From the NCBI GenBank assembly GCA_030704615.1, contig CM060732.1, forward strand, positions 40,777,053-40,841,052: 64,000 bases of DNA. The letters are read 5' to 3'. The first letter of the stretch is position 1, and each line of letters begins with the position of its first letter. Origin of the DNA: Takakia lepidozioides (Eukaryota; Streptophyta; Takakiopsida; Takakiales; Takakiaceae). The notes beneath the pieces were generated by a model. It was not told where the DNA came from, made no database searches, and worked only from the letters and a program-made list of their open reading frames with translations. This document shows positions 22,020 through 34,900 of the stretch, one piece after another. Made by a program: the position numbers and the translations under genes.

Positions 22020-24428
22020 AGGGTAACATGTTCATTAGGTATAGGGGCTACTTGTTCTTTATGTGTTAGTTTTGCATAATTGTTAGTGTCGCCAATTTCA
22101 TTTCGCTGCGAAAACTTCACGGAAATTTCCCATAAATTCAGGGAATATTCCTTTATGCTCACGTGCTACCTAACCTCCCAGATTTCGACATGGAAACATA
22201 CCTACTTGTACAAAGGAATTATAGGAGGGTAAAATCCGAGATTTTTGCCAAAAAGCACCAGCAGATGAATTGCAGGAGCCTAATCTTGCCAATGTGAACC
22301 AGTTAAAATGTGCTACCTAGAATATAGCCACTTTTCTAACTCTGTCACCAAATGGGCACTCGATAAAAATCACAAGTTGCCCCACCAACGATTTCGGAAA
22401 TATATTAAAAAAAAACATTGACTCACTCGTCCCAAGTTCCAATTTTGCATTTATTGAGGATGAGAGTGTAAATGAGCTTATGGTTGTACAATCCATGTAC
22501 AATGTAAGCTTTGGAGGAACTTAGTGACTGCGTTTTAGGTTTTGTTTTAGGATATCATGTTGTGGGAGTGAGCTCTGACCCAACAATAATGATAGTCAAT
22601 GGGATGGTACTCAAACCAGAGCGACGAGGGCTATAACTAACTCCATTATACAGATGGCTATCAGTTTTTCTTTTTCTTTTTTTTCTTTTTTCCATTTATG
22701 AAGTTTCACAGACATGGCTCCAGTCAGCAGGCTCATTGGAACTTAATTGGTGATTATACTCAAAAACTTTGGTGCAACGGCTGGCAACAATACTTAAATT
22801 CAGGTTGAGTTTTGGCGAGTGTGAAACCAGATAAAATTTGTGATGGCGACACTCTGATTTTTAGGATACAAAATTTGTGGCTCCAATATTGGAATATGAA
22901 AAGAAAAGAAAAGAAAAGAAAAGAAAAACTGATCTGGACGCTACTTGCACAATGACCAAGGTGGAATAAATGCTAAGGCGAGCTGGGTGGTACAGGTACG
23001 CACTACATGGAAACTTACAAAGGCATTGTAGTGCAGACTCTGCGATATCTAGTGGTGTACCTGTATAGATCTGGCTATAGCTACAAAATTGAGATCAAAA
23101 AATGAAGGCGCCAAGCCTATATGATCATGAAGTGTTTTGGCTCCATCTCCCCATGTACAGAGTTGTAGTTGGCTCCAATTAATTATTTTCATCCCATATT
23201 TTTATATAACTGTGTCAACTCCATATTTTATTTGTAGTTTTTTGGCTATTTTTCGTCTAAAAAAAAAGGGGTTGATGGCTATGGAAGGGTAAAGGCCTAG
23301 AGCCTGGGGTTGTAGAGGAAATCAAGAGCTCTTAGACAAGTACCACTGACATGAGTTTGAGTTTGTAAAGCACGGACATTGTAGGGGACATTGTAGGAGC
23401 CAAGGGGAAATGGTGTGGTCTCGTTGTCTACCTTGGAGCGTGCTAGCATTGATGAGGTTAAACCATCTGGATATAGGGTGTGATAGGAGAAGTTTTGAGA
23501 GTTGCAAGACTCCTTGATTATATCGAGTAATTTGGAGACTATGTAGTAATAGATCTTTGCAATGTAAAAGAGATGTAGCGCGGGCCTATGTCCACATAGG
23601 ACGTGCAGAGCTTAGCCATGAAAAATTGGTCACAGGAGAATCGTTACAAATAACCCATTGTGTAGTCTTGCCTAATTCTGCCTATGGCGGGCAAAACAAA
23701 ACAGATTTAATTGTATTTAAAACATAAAGAATATTATTCTTTATTCTTATTTTTATTTTGAAAGAGGGAACAATGGCCCCAACGTTTTTTTTTTTTCAGG
23801 CAATGTAAGCCTACATTGGTGGCCTCTCTTTTTGATAGGGTTGGGTGGCTGTGTATATAAAATCAGACAATTGGCTAGAAACTATTGAACACCAACATTT
23901 GACAATTATATTTTATTTTGCTAGGTATAATGTGGTTGATTCGGGAATTTCAGGGTAGCCCAGGTGGCTATTTGTAGAGCATTTTGGGGCCTAGAGTGGC
24001 TAGGTGGTGAAGTCACAGCAACAAAAGCATGAACACATTATATCTCGAATGTGAAAATCGATACCAAAGAAATTTCCATTCCAACTATTTTTCCCGCATT
24101 CGAGTGATTGATATTATATATTATGAGCATGAGCTTGATCTTAAGATAAAGATCGTTCCCATTGAAGCCAACATCCACAAATAAAAGTTATTTCACCTTT
24201 CATGCATGGCCTTCTCCTAGCCAATGTCAGTTGGACAACATTTATCCGCATCGCACAAAAAATAAACACTACAAAGACCCAAGAAGAAAGACGTAACAAA
24301 TAGAAAACAAACAAGAAGACTTCAGCTTTGCAAGCAACTGACCAAAAGACTCCATGGAATTCGAGGAAATTATGGGTAGTTGGTACTATCAGCTACTTGT
24401 GGTAAATGATGACGAAACAATGTTTGAG
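22020..24428. other. AT-rich intergenic stretch, microsatellites
   Basis: No gene is recognised over 2.4 kb. Simple repeats include a (AAAAG)n run at about 22897-22926, a T/C-rich run at 22668-22690 and poly(T) near 23787. Confidence 0.4.
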
Positions 24429-24429
24429 A

Positions 24430-24515
24430 TTCCAAGAAGAAGACTCCGACCGAAGCCGACGTAACTAAGAGCCACTTTGCCTTACGGCTACAGCCCATTT
24501 TCACAAGTGGGCCCT
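24430..24515 (+). repeat. Dispersed hairpin repeat, copy 2
   Basis: AGAAGACTCCGACCGAAGCC, GTAACTAAGAGCCACTTTGC and the end AAGTGGGCCCTATG match the copies at 20043 and 53287. The second hairpin is partly lost. Confidence 0.75.
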
Positions 24516-25062
24516 ATGTAAAAACCAAGGCCCAAGGATACCCTGGGACAGACGGGGAGAACGGTATCATTGGTGCAAGGGGTACCATTTGGTACCCATG
24601 GCACTGGTACCCATACGCGCATTGGGCACCTAAGGAGCGGGAAGAAGACTGGATTCGAATTGTCGTTTGTTGTTGATGATAGCAGTGAGAGATCTGAGCG
24701 CGGTAAGGTGTATGGCTTGGAAGCATTTATGGATAGAAGTGATAGGGATTTGAAAATTGTTTTGAAGGGCAGAGATGCTGGCATTATGTATACCTCTTCC
24801 GGTGCCGGCTGTTATGATAGTAAGTGGGCCGGTGCCCCACCCCCATCAGTGGATGGCAGGGATTAATGGTGCATATTTTTGGCGTTTTTCTAGGGTGGAG
24901 GAGCTAGGGAAGTGGTCGTGGCAGAATTTGAATTCTATGAAATGTATGGTGATGTCTGATGATAGTACAGAGGGAGGGGAGAGGTTTACGAGGAGGCCCT
25001 GGACTAGGAGGATGTCCGGGCATAGTCTAGCGGGACATGTGCATGACGAGTGAGGTTGACAC

Positions 25063-26018
25063 CAGTGTTGGACCGGTATATAGGTCTTGGGCGGGTATCG
25101 ACTAGGGTAAGGGTAATGGTATAAAGGATCATACCAAGCGGGTACCTTCAAGGGCAAAACCCGGCAATACCTTGGTGGGGTAGGATACATGGACTTCTAA
25201 AACCCTGGCACAAAACATACCAGTCTGGTCTTCTTCCTCGCACTACCACTCCAATACCCTGCATGCGTCGGTTGAAGGACTGGATGTAGGGGTAGGGTTT
25301 AGGATAGTTTTCATTAGGGATACTAACTACATAGAGTGTTTCCAAATGGCACTTCAATGAGGATGGAGGCGCAGATTTGAGGCAGATTTAACGAGATTGT
25401 GGCGCTGGGAGGCATTTTTGCATGGCTACGCCTTCATGTCTAGAAGTTTGGTAGGGTTTTCAGTCGGATTTCCTCTTCTTAAATGTGCATCTGCTGTTGT
25501 TTTGTTTTGTTTTGTTTTGCTTTGTTTTGAAAACAGATATTACCTCAACAATAGTTTTTGAGGGAGGTCAAAAATAATTGTTGAGGTAATATTTATTTTC
25601 AAAACTATTATGTTATAAATTTAAAAAAAAAAAAAAAAAAAACCTCAACAATAGTTTTTGAGGGAGGTGAATAATGATAGTGATTGTAATAGTGATAGTG
25701 ATAATGATAGTAATAGTGATCGTAATAATAATACCAGTAGTAATGGAAGTGTGAAGGTCAATTTTATTTTTCAGGTTATTGACTATTCTATTGAATATAT
25801 TGGGCAATATTCATATTCCCCCATATGAGATGGAAAAAAGTAAGTATTGATAAACTATTGCTTTACAACCACAAATTTACGTTATTAAGACCCCTCCTAT
25901 ACCCTACTACCCGCCCCCTTACCCCAATACGAAGGACCATACCAGTCTAGGGAAATACGGGCCCTTCTGATACCGGGACCAGTGTGGTATCATATTTTTG
26001 TGATACATGTCCAACACC
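25063..26018 (-). mobile_element. hAT-like nonautonomous element, copy 1
   Basis: The ends read CAGTGTTGGACCGGTATA (25063) and TGTCCAACACC (26007-26017). About 250 bp inside the left end (to about 25330) is the reverse complement of 54000-54252, including a shared tract with GAAGAAGACCA, the tract TGGTATGATCCT and a TATATACCGGTCCAACACT terminus. CAGTGTTGG ends fit the C/TAGNG rule of hAT transposons, but no clear 8 bp target duplication is visible. It carries no transposase. Confidence 0.6.
25529..25600. repeat. Perfect 16 bp stem hairpin with extra direct copy
   Basis: ATATTACCTCAACAAT (25537-25552) and ATTGTTGAGGTAATAT (25577-25592) form a perfect 16 bp stem around a 24 nt loop; the pairing extends about 8 more bases outward with two mismatches. 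The arm-plus-loop text CCTCAACAATAGTTTTTGAG recurs directly at about 25643. The hairpin lies inside the hAT-like element, next to poly(A) and a TAATAGTGATAG microsatellite (25672-25735). Confidence 0.8.
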
Positions 26019-26380
26019 TCTAAACTTGGGTGCTTGACATGGAACTTGACACTTAGATTTTTATTTTTGCGCAAATGAATCCACTATACGAGTGTGTTTC
26101 ATTTGCTCTAATCTGTAAATGGTACAATTTGCATGGTATGCTTTGGAATAAGTGCTATGTTTCAAAGCGTTATATTTTGAAATCTTCCTCTCTCTAACTT
26201 ATCTAAATGTTGTTAGATCCCTCTAAGTGTTACATAGGTATACCCAGGGGTAGCGCTTATACGTCTACAATAGCTCTTAGAACTAATAACCAAGTAATCA
26301 AGGAAGTTGTGCTTGTATATAATAACTGCATATCACCTATTCAAAAGATGTGTGCCTTCATCTAAACCGCGAGGTGCTTA

Positions 26381-26887
26381 AAGCATCTCCACGGTGCCAC
26401 CGCACTTGCCCCAAAACTGCAATCTAACAGCGCGGGGTCCAAAAAAGTAGCGCACCTTGCTCCACCGATGGCTCTGTCCGGTAGAATTGCTGCCGGGCCC
26501 GCCTTAAATCTGCCTCCTGCCCAACACTTTGCCAATCATACCGGGACCCACCAACCACTATACATTCAATTTGTGAGTTATTGTCCGGTAGAATTGCTCC
26601 CGGGGCCGCCTCAAATCTGCCTCTGCCCAACACTTTGCCAATTGTACCGGGACCCACCAACCACTATACATTCAATTTGTGAGTTATTTGTGAGTTAATG
26701 AGATATGATGTCCTCTCTCAACGCGCCAAGATTGTGATAGACCGGCGGGCCTACCTGGGGCTATCTCTCCTAGTCTCCTACCGTCCCAACCGTGGAGTGT
26801 CAACAACCAATCCTTGTAAAAAATACCGTCGCCCCTGTAACTAGGATATATAACGTTTGACGGGCCGTGCTCACCGTGGAGATGCTC
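26381..26887. mobile_element. MITE, TTA target duplication, PIF/Harbinger-like
   Basis: The left end AAGCATCTCCACGGTG and the right end CACCGTGGAGATGCTC are inverted copies (one end mismatch), and TTA flanks both sides (26378-26380 and 26888-26890). A 3 bp TTA duplication with a GAGCATCTCCA-type end is typical of plant Tourist/PIF-like MITEs. Inside, about 107 bp is duplicated in tandem (starts at 26481 and 26588; GTAGAATTGCTSCCGGG). Confidence 0.75.
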
Positions 26888-27179
26888 TTAAGTAAGAGGT
26901 TAAGTCCTGACCCCATAACTTGAGACGTGAGTATGCCCCTAGGGTAGGATCAAAAATCGTGGAAAGCTCAAGTGCCAGGATTTTACCTAAGGAAGTACGA
27001 TGTAGTTAACAACAAAACAAAATCGATTGACATTTTCTATTTTGTTGGAGAAATTGATGAGAGGATTATTATAGACAATGCTTGGTCATGTTCAAAGTTC
27101 AAACCCTAGTTTACAAACTGAATGGAATGGATGAACTGCTTGCATTGAAAATATCATCTCGCCACCTCTGGGTCCTCAA

Positions 27180-27770
27180 TTTGAACCTAGGCCCTGCGGG
27201 AAAAATAACCTTGCTGAAGATGGGTTATCAATTTGGAGGCCAAAAAGATATAGCCTAGCAGAAGGCGGATATTCAATTGCGAGCATTGAACAGAAAGGGA
27301 AGAAACCTCACCAAAAGTAGTCTCACTTTAGAAGCGATAACTTCCTCACCTAAAGTGGTTCTCAATTTGGAGGCCAAAAGATAACCTCGCCCAAGGTGGG
27401 GTTTTCAATTTAGAGCATTGAAGAGAAAGGTCGCGGAAGGTGGGTTCTCAATTCAAAGCAAGGAAAAAAATAACCTTGTCGAAGGTGGGTTGAGGTTCTC
27501 AATTTAGAGCATTGAAGAGAAAGGTCGCGGAAGGTGGGTTCTCAATTCAAAGCAAGGAAAAAAATAACCTTGTCGAAGGTGGGTTGAGGTTCTCAATTTA
27601 GAGCATTGAAGAGAAAGAGAAAAAGAATCTTGCTGAAGGGTGGGTTCTGAATTCAAAGCAAGGAAAAAAATAACCTTGCTGAAGGTGGGTTCTCAATTCA
27701 GAGGCCCTGAATGCAAGAAAAAAGAAAGAAAAAGAAAAAGATAACCTCAATGTAGAGCATGGAAGAGCAA
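27180..27770 (+). repeat. Minisatellite, 94 bp higher-order period
   Basis: The array is built of degenerate words GAAGGTGGGTTCTCAATT, AACCTTG(C/T)(T/C)GAAGGTGGG and TAGAGCATTGAAGAGAAAG. The word TAGAGCATTGAAGAGAAAG starts at 27411, 27505 and 27599, an exact 94 bp period with nearly identical copies; older flanks are more diverged. It ends only about 80 bp before the telobox of the eIF3l gene. No coding sense was found. Confidence 0.8.
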
Positions 27771-27850
27771 GCTTTACTATGACTGCATTTTGTCAACTGA
27801 GAACCCTAACTACAGTAAGATAGTGTGCAGTGTGCAGGCTCCACAGGCCT

Positions 27851-27860
27851 AAACCCTAAA
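27851..27860 (+). promoter_or_regulatory. Telobox before eIF3l
   Basis: AAACCCTAAA lies 104 bp before the start codon of the eIF3l gene, the usual place for this element in plant translation genes. Confidence 0.6.
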
Positions 27861-27963
27861 CTGCGTCCTTCTTCCTGCACCCCACCCTCTGTTGCACTCT
27901 CTGGGGCGCTTGTTCTTCGTGAACTGGTGGATTGGGCTGCTGAGCCCCTCTTGCCCCGCAGGA

Positions 27964-30900
27964 ATGGCGTATGATGCATATGGGCGTGACTATGGAGGTG
28001 GGTACGATGACTCTTACGATGACCGCCCCGAGTTTAGAGATGGATTCCGGGACTTGCAACCCCAAGAGCCGGGCTTTGACACAGCTACCTATTTACCAGA
28101 TGTGGTGAGGACTTTTGTAGCCCACCTGTATAGACACATCCGGGAGAAGAATGTTTATGAGATTCACCAGATGTACGAGGGCAGTTTTCAGAAGCTGAGT
28201 GAGAGGCTGTACAAGAAATCCAACTGGCCGGCAGTTGAAGTAATTGCTCCATATGTTGAGAACGACCACGTGTTTTGCCTTCTGTACAAGGAGATGTGGT
28301 TCCGGCACGTCTACGCGCGGTTGCAGCCCACTCTGGAGCAGCGGTGTGACTCCTGGGATAATTACTGCAATCTTTTTCAGGTCATTTTGCATGGAAATGT
28401 CAATATGCAGCTTCCCAATCAGTGGCTATGGGACATGGTGGACGAGTTCATCTATCAGTTTCAGTCCTTCTGCCAGTACCGTGCCAAACTCAAGCAAAAA
28501 TCTGACCATGAGCTCGGAATGCTGCGGCAGATTGATGAGGCTAGTTCTGTGCGCACTACACTTTGTCGTTACAATCTTTTCGGTCACAAATGCCATTGTA
28601 CTGCATTCAAAAAATTATTGGGCCCCGTTTGGCAGCAGGCACCGTTGGCTATGCCGGTAGATTATGGCATATGGTGCATACTGCTGTTTGTGGTTACAAG
28701 CTAAATTTTCTCTGAGGAAGCTCCTCTCAGAGAGGTACCTAGGACGGGGTGTTCCATGGAGTGTAAATGAATCACTTGTGTCAGCAGGTTTGTCTGGAAT
28801 GTCGTGGATGTGTTTTTGGTTATACCTTAACACTAAGAATAACATGAGTCTGGGTACCATACCATCATGTGAATGTTTAGGTTTCTGATTTTTTGGAGAA
28901 ATAGTGACAGGGTCAGACAAGGTACTGGTGAGGCGGACAATGTAAGCTCTAAGTCATAGCATGCTCGTCATCATAATGGAATATCTGTGGTAGGGAAGGG
29001 AACTGCACAAGAGAACCGACCCCAAGTTTCTTTTGGGCTTGTCTGCACCTTAAATTTTGCAGTGATACCATTAAGCTTTTTAACCCTGACTTGGAGGCTG
29101 TAATTTTGCACAGGTATGGAACGTGTTTGGTGTCCTGAACTACCTGCAGGCACTGATTGACAAGTCTATGATTATCCAAATCCTAGACGAGGAAAAAGAT
29201 GGTACCTTGACTTTCACTGCAACTGATGGGTATGATTACCATGGGGGAACCAACGTTCTCAAAGTGTTGGGTTACTTCAGCATTGTTGGTCTGCTGCGGG
29301 TGCACTGCTTGCTTGGAGACTATCACAGTGGTCTACGTGCCTTAGCACCAATTGACATCAATACCCAGGGTGTCTTCAATACAGTTATTGGTTGTCAGAT
29401 CACCACAATATACTACTACGGGTTTGCAAACCTCATGATGCGAAGGTAACCATTATGCCAAGGGCATTAAGCCTGTAACCTTCTGCTGGGACTTGCTTGA
29501 GTTGGTCAGGGTGTGTTTTGTTCCAAAAGACTGTTGCAGCATTGTATGGTTGGTCTAACTCCTTAGTATGAAGCACATGAGTGTTCACGAAAGTTGTAGA
29601 ACCGTTGCACCTACTGCTCCAGGTCCATTGACTTTTGAGTTATGTGAGATACCTGAGATCGCATGCAACAAGTCAGGCTGCTGATTGCCTTTTGGTGCAA
29701 TTGTTAATTTCAGATGCAAAGCTTTGCTTTCTGTAGTCTAGTTTATTGAACTTGTGCCTTTATGAATACAGGTATTTGGATGCAATCAGGGCCTTCAATC
29801 AGGTGCTGCTCTATATTTTCAAAACAAAGCAGTATCACCAGCGCTCACCACAGTATGACCAGATTTTGAAGAAAAATGAACAGATGTATGCCCTTTTGGC
29901 CATCTGCTTGTCACTCTGCCCCCATGGTAAACTGGTAGAGGAGAATGTGAACAACCAGCTGCGCGAAAAGTACTATGAGAAGATGGTGCGCATGCAGCGG
30001 AGTGACGAGGCCATGTTTGACGAGCTGTTTTCATATGCCTGCCCCAAGTTTATTACTCCATCCCCTCCCAACTATGAGGAGCCTCTTGTCAACTTCAACC
30101 AGGTAATTTGTTACTGCTTGATTTGGTTTTCTGCAGGAGGAAGCATTATTGGTTTCAGTTTACCTGCCTAGCTGGGAAGATTTTGTAAGCAATCTGTAGT
30201 TTGAATATAGTCAGGCCAGGAGATGGCGTCAAGATCTGTCTGCTGCTATGAATAGGCCCTCAGCTTCACTCATATACTATCAGTCTTTAGAGGTGCTGGT
30301 GGCCTGTGGACTGATATTCTCTGATTGCTGAATTTAACCAAGCCTTTTGTATGTTCCCACAGAGACACAAGTTCGGCAGTGAGAAGCTGTCTCCAAATAC
30401 TGCAGATGTTTGTCTCTTTAATCCGTCAAATTCGGATGTGGGTGGAGCATGTGCAGGATGCATACAGGTTGCAATTGAAGCTGTTTTTGTCAGAGGTGCG
30501 GCAGCAGCAGCTTCTGTCCAGCATCCGCAGTTTCTTGAAGCTTTACACCACCATTTCCATTGCGAAGCTTGCCTCGTTCATGGACATTGATGAGCCCACT
30601 CTCCGGTATGCCTCTTTCCCAACAGTCTTCTTGTGTATCTGGTTTGAGTTTATGTACACTAGTGATATTCCTCTGTTGAAGTGAACAGGCCCACCCAGGG
30701 TGGACTGGAAGAGTGGAGTTGGCTAGAGCTATGGCCGTAGCAGCTTTGCAGAATAGTCTCGTCTCGTCTGTGTCTGTAGAATGTACGCGTAAGACATTGT
30801 TTGCCGTAGCACTGTAGCCATAGACCCCTGCGCCCAGTTTGGTCTGTCTGTGTTTAGAGAGGGAGGGAGAGATATGCCAAAATCATGACGACTGGAGATT

Positions 30901-31900
30901 TGTACTATTGGCATGTCTTGGAAAGGCTGCACGTTGATGTACATACATATGTATATGGCAGGATGGCGTTGTTGACATACAAGCACAAGACGCATGTGAT
31001 TGACAGTGATGGCAGTGTACTCTCAAATGCAGACGTGGACTTTTACATTGATGATGTAAGCATTTCCGACCTCCGTGTTTGTATGTAGGCACCTGTTTGA
31101 ATGGTTGTACTAAGGCTTGTGTTTTAGTTTTTGAAGTGCTGCTAGGAATGTCTTATTATTATTTTCAACTGAAGCTGGATGGGGTCTGATCCGTCAGGCT
31201 GCGTTAAGGGGATTTTGGTTTTTGAAGACTCGTCCTTTTGCCTGTGCAAGTGGCCTATTGTCAGCTATTCAGTTCACCACATGTTTTAGAGTATTGTTTC
31301 TGCTGTTTTGGGTTGTAGCTGATGCATGTTGGTGTCTTGGGGTGGATGTTTGGATGCAGGACATGGTGCACATTGCTGACTCAAAGGTGACCAAACGCTT
31401 TGGAGATTACTTCATTCGTCATGTAACCAAGGTATGGTGTGACTCAACGATTTTCATCTCGCTTGTTAAGTGGTCAGAATGTTTGATCCCTAAGCTTTGC
31501 TTTAAAGGTTTGATTAGGATGGTGTATGTGATATTCCTTTCTTTTCCTGAGTGCAAATATGAGCTCCACGGGAGTCATGATCCAATTGTCCTTTGGTAAC
31601 TCCATTTAACAGTCTCCGTCAAGAAGGCCACGGTTGCACCTGTCAAAAGTCAAGTGCCACGATCTTGGTGCCAGATGAGCACTAAATGCAAAATCTGGTA
31701 GTAATCAGAATTCTAACATGGGGGTAGAAAATCTCCATCTTGGGATGCATATTGTGGTAGTGTAGTCTTTCTCTGGTATTTGTCCTGGTTCTAAGTGAAA
31801 TATGTTGCCTAAAAGTATCATTAGACTGAGAAGCAGTTGTGGGTTGTGACAGTTTGAGGAGATCATCAATGACTTGGACCGAATTCAGTTGGAGGGATGA
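27964..31900 (+). CDS. EIF3L: Translation initiation factor eIF3 subunit L
   Basis: Seven exons join in phase: 27964-28548, 29114-29445, 29772-30102, 30457-30605, 30962-31055, 31360-31431 and 31853-31900 (536 aa, normal for plants). Residues 1-60 are Tyr/Asp/Gly-rich ([20 protein letters not shown]). The conserved body includes [95 protein letters not shown], then the PCI-domain part [28 protein letters not shown] and [18 protein letters not shown], ending [15 protein letters not shown]. eIF3l is a PCI subunit of the eIF3 complex that loads 40S ribosomes with initiator tRNA and mRNA in the cytoplasm. The open frame extends upstream of the chosen ATG to 27892, but conservation starts at MAYD. 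Intron 4 holds a repeat also seen near 63.9 kb. Confidence 0.97.
30787..30870 (+). repeat. Repeat shared with 63.9 kb, inside eIF3l intron 4
   Basis: The text TAAGACATTGTTTGCCGTAG, GCCATAGACCCCTGCGCCCA and a GAGAGGGAGGGAGA tail is matched at 63868-63945 by TAAGACGTTTTTTGCC, GGCCATAGACCCCGTGCCCA and a GAGAGAAGAGGGAG tail. Confidence 0.6.
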
Positions 31901-34900
31901 AATAGTTGCAATGTGTGAGGAGCTGTCACCAATGTCAAATTTTGTAGTTAGGAGATTTTATCTGGACAAGATTCCTGCTGTAGGCCTCATTGTTTGAGCT
32001 GGGACAGTTAAATTGGAGATTGTTGTTGTGAGAACATGACATAGATAGATAATTTGTTAGTAAAACTGTTTTGTAATAGAATCTGTCGAATAGTTTAGGA
32101 CATTACAACACAGTAGAAGTTACTGTCTGTAACCTTTAGTAGCTGAACCACTTATATAAAGAAGAGTTGCATGTCAGACGCAAAGAGGGATTGCTTGAAA
32201 TTTTGATAGGGTGGGATTGCATTTGCTTTTTTCTACTACCATACTATGTTTTTTAATTGTACAGTAGGCCAAAAACTGTACTAATACCAAGTAAATGCAA
32301 GTGCTATTGGGATTGTGAGGAGAAGCTGGGGTTTTTTGGGCCTTGGCCTTGGCATGGTGTTGACAGCAAACACAATAATAGTTCGTAACAATATCAAGAG
32401 CTCTATTGGGTACAGTAGACAACACTTGCCAAGGGAAGTGGCTTCTATGTACGCTATCTTTGGTTGGAGTCTTAATTTGTCAGATTATTTTCAAGCCTGA
32501 CTGTTGCAAAATGTAGGCCATCAGCACAGTTGTTCTGAAAGCTACACGGGATGAGATGTTTGGAGGAGAAGATCACAAATCCTTTTCAATACCCAGACTA
32601 GACCTAGACAATACTGCGCACATCTATATGAACGAGCTTTTAATTCACAGAGCATTGGGTTAGAACTGCAATACCAAAAGGACCTTGTGGATTTAGAGCC
32701 TATTCACAGCTACAATTGACACAATCCTCACTTTATAAACAGAGATGAGAGGAATCTTGCCTGTCTCAATGGTGAGATTAGTCATGCTTCCTTGGTTTGC
32801 AGTTTGCACCTCCAAATTCTGAATTTGCCACAGCCTGCAGAATTAATGGGAATCTGGAGTAGCAGAGCGTGTGGCAAAACGTCTTCTCAATTGTGATCCA
32901 CTGGATGGTGCTAGGGATCCATATACCCCGACAGAGTCCTATTGGCAAGCACGTAATCCCCAGGTGTCTCCAGAGAGAGCCATGCTCACCTTCCCCCTGC
33001 TTGGAGTCAGCCACAGAACATATTGAAATTCACAAGCACAGCTGCAATCTCAATTGAGAGTCGTGCTCACCTTGCCTTGCTTGGGAGCCCGCCACCGCAA
33101 CATAAGAGATTGGCAAGCGGAGCAGCAATCTCCAGAGAGAGCCATGGTCAGCTGTTCACTCGTTGTCGGCGCAATGCATGCAGGCTCGACACTATTTTTC
33201 ACCTACAGCGGAAGAAATACCAATTTGGGTGGAACACCGGATGCTCAACAAAGGCCGTAGAAAAACCGAAACTTGTATCATAACCAATCGGCTCTTTCAA
33301 GATTTTCTGCACCATCTGCGTCTCCGTTTGATCCATATGTGTTTGCATGTCTGTCCCTGTCATGTCATGTCATGCCACTAGGAAATCTCGAATTGTCTGG
33401 CCCGCAGGCCCATCAACGATACTCTGGCAGGAGTTCCTCTCATATCCTTTACAGTGGTGGTGCCAAGCATCTTTCAAATCAAAGCCTTTCAGGTCGTCAG
33501 TGATTACAGCCTCACCTTCACAAACATAGGTGGTGGTAGCTTGGTCTACACATGACAGTGAGGATCACATTGGGTTGTTTGAAACTGTGGCTGCTGATCT
33601 GCCTACGACTGGTGGTTTGAACAGGACAGGCCAACATGTTTGGAGTACAACCATAGCCATACAAAGGGGGCCCTATATATGGATGGACAGTGGATCGACA
33701 AACCCTTGGGTGAGAGTACAGCTAACAGCTAGTATGACATAAGTTCGAGAACAATCTCGTGAAGGTTCTAGGGACGATATGCAGCATGTACCTCCCGACC
33801 AAGCATACACCGGGTATTATCTCGTGGATTATGATTACAACGGTTAAAACTGCTACAGTGGGATTTGAAAGTAGATGACTTCAGTGACGTTGTAACTTGT
33901 AACTTTGCTTCAGCTCTTGAGAAGTCTGTCCTGATGAGAAGACCTTTCTTTGAAATATCTACAAGCTGTGACACGTTTTGAGCCTAAACTTGTAACCAGG
34001 ACGACTCCCGCAGGATGGCAGGGTTACATGAGGGACCAGTGTTTGTAGTACATCCAAATGGCAGCTGGGGTAGCACCTCCACCCTCACCAAAACCACCAA
34101 CAGTAGCATTTAAGGAATTTAATGAAAACCAAGCACCCTGAGAGTGCTGTGTGCAAACAATCTCTTCGTTGTTCATACATATCTAGCTTTTCCAAACTGC
34201 ACCTGTGAGAAGCTGGAGAGTGAGGAGAGGTTCATCATGAGAAAGCTGAAAGAGAAGGGATCAAGAGGTCTCGTGTGCTCTTTACAAAGTAATGAAATGG
34301 GTTATGATTTTTTGGTTTGAAGACAATTTACATAAATAAATCTGCAAGTATGTGCACACATCCGTGTAGAGCTTGTATATTGACGTCCTCCAGGGATAGA
34401 GAATTCAAGATTCTTCTCTTATTACAGCTTGCTCCCAGGATGGAATCTGGAGGCATCTCTTCAAGATAATGCTGAACAATATAATCATTGCCATCCTAGC
34501 AGTGCTGTAAGCAAGAAGCTAGATTTTGATGACCTATTCCGACCGAACTGCCAGAGATCATACAATCTGGTCCCAAGTGATCAGGCCTCTCTTTCAACTC
34601 GTGCTAATGCGAAATTTGCCTTCGATATGTCTCAAAGAAGTGATTTCTTGATCACTTAGCTTGGGCATTCTGAATGTAAAGGGTTAGAGCTACAGTGTGT
34701 TGGCGTTCCCTCGTACCAAGAACCTATTGAAGTACGTGGTAAACTACTCTGTGAAGTCATATCTCACAGCTATAGACAATGGCATTAACATACATCTCCG
34801 TTGATGAGCTCATGGATATAATCATTGCAGAAAAGTCTCACTTGATATCCGCGCGCCTAGGTTGATTTTATCCTCAGAATCGCTCCTAGCGATACTCCAA

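Noticed and set aside
25613-25807. 64-codon ORF rich in Ile/Thr
   Set aside because: It is the antisense reading of a TAATAGTGATAG microsatellite and poly(A).
27180-27770. CRISPR-like array
   Set aside because: The repeats are degenerate and adjoin without unique spacers, in a eukaryotic setting; it is a minisatellite.
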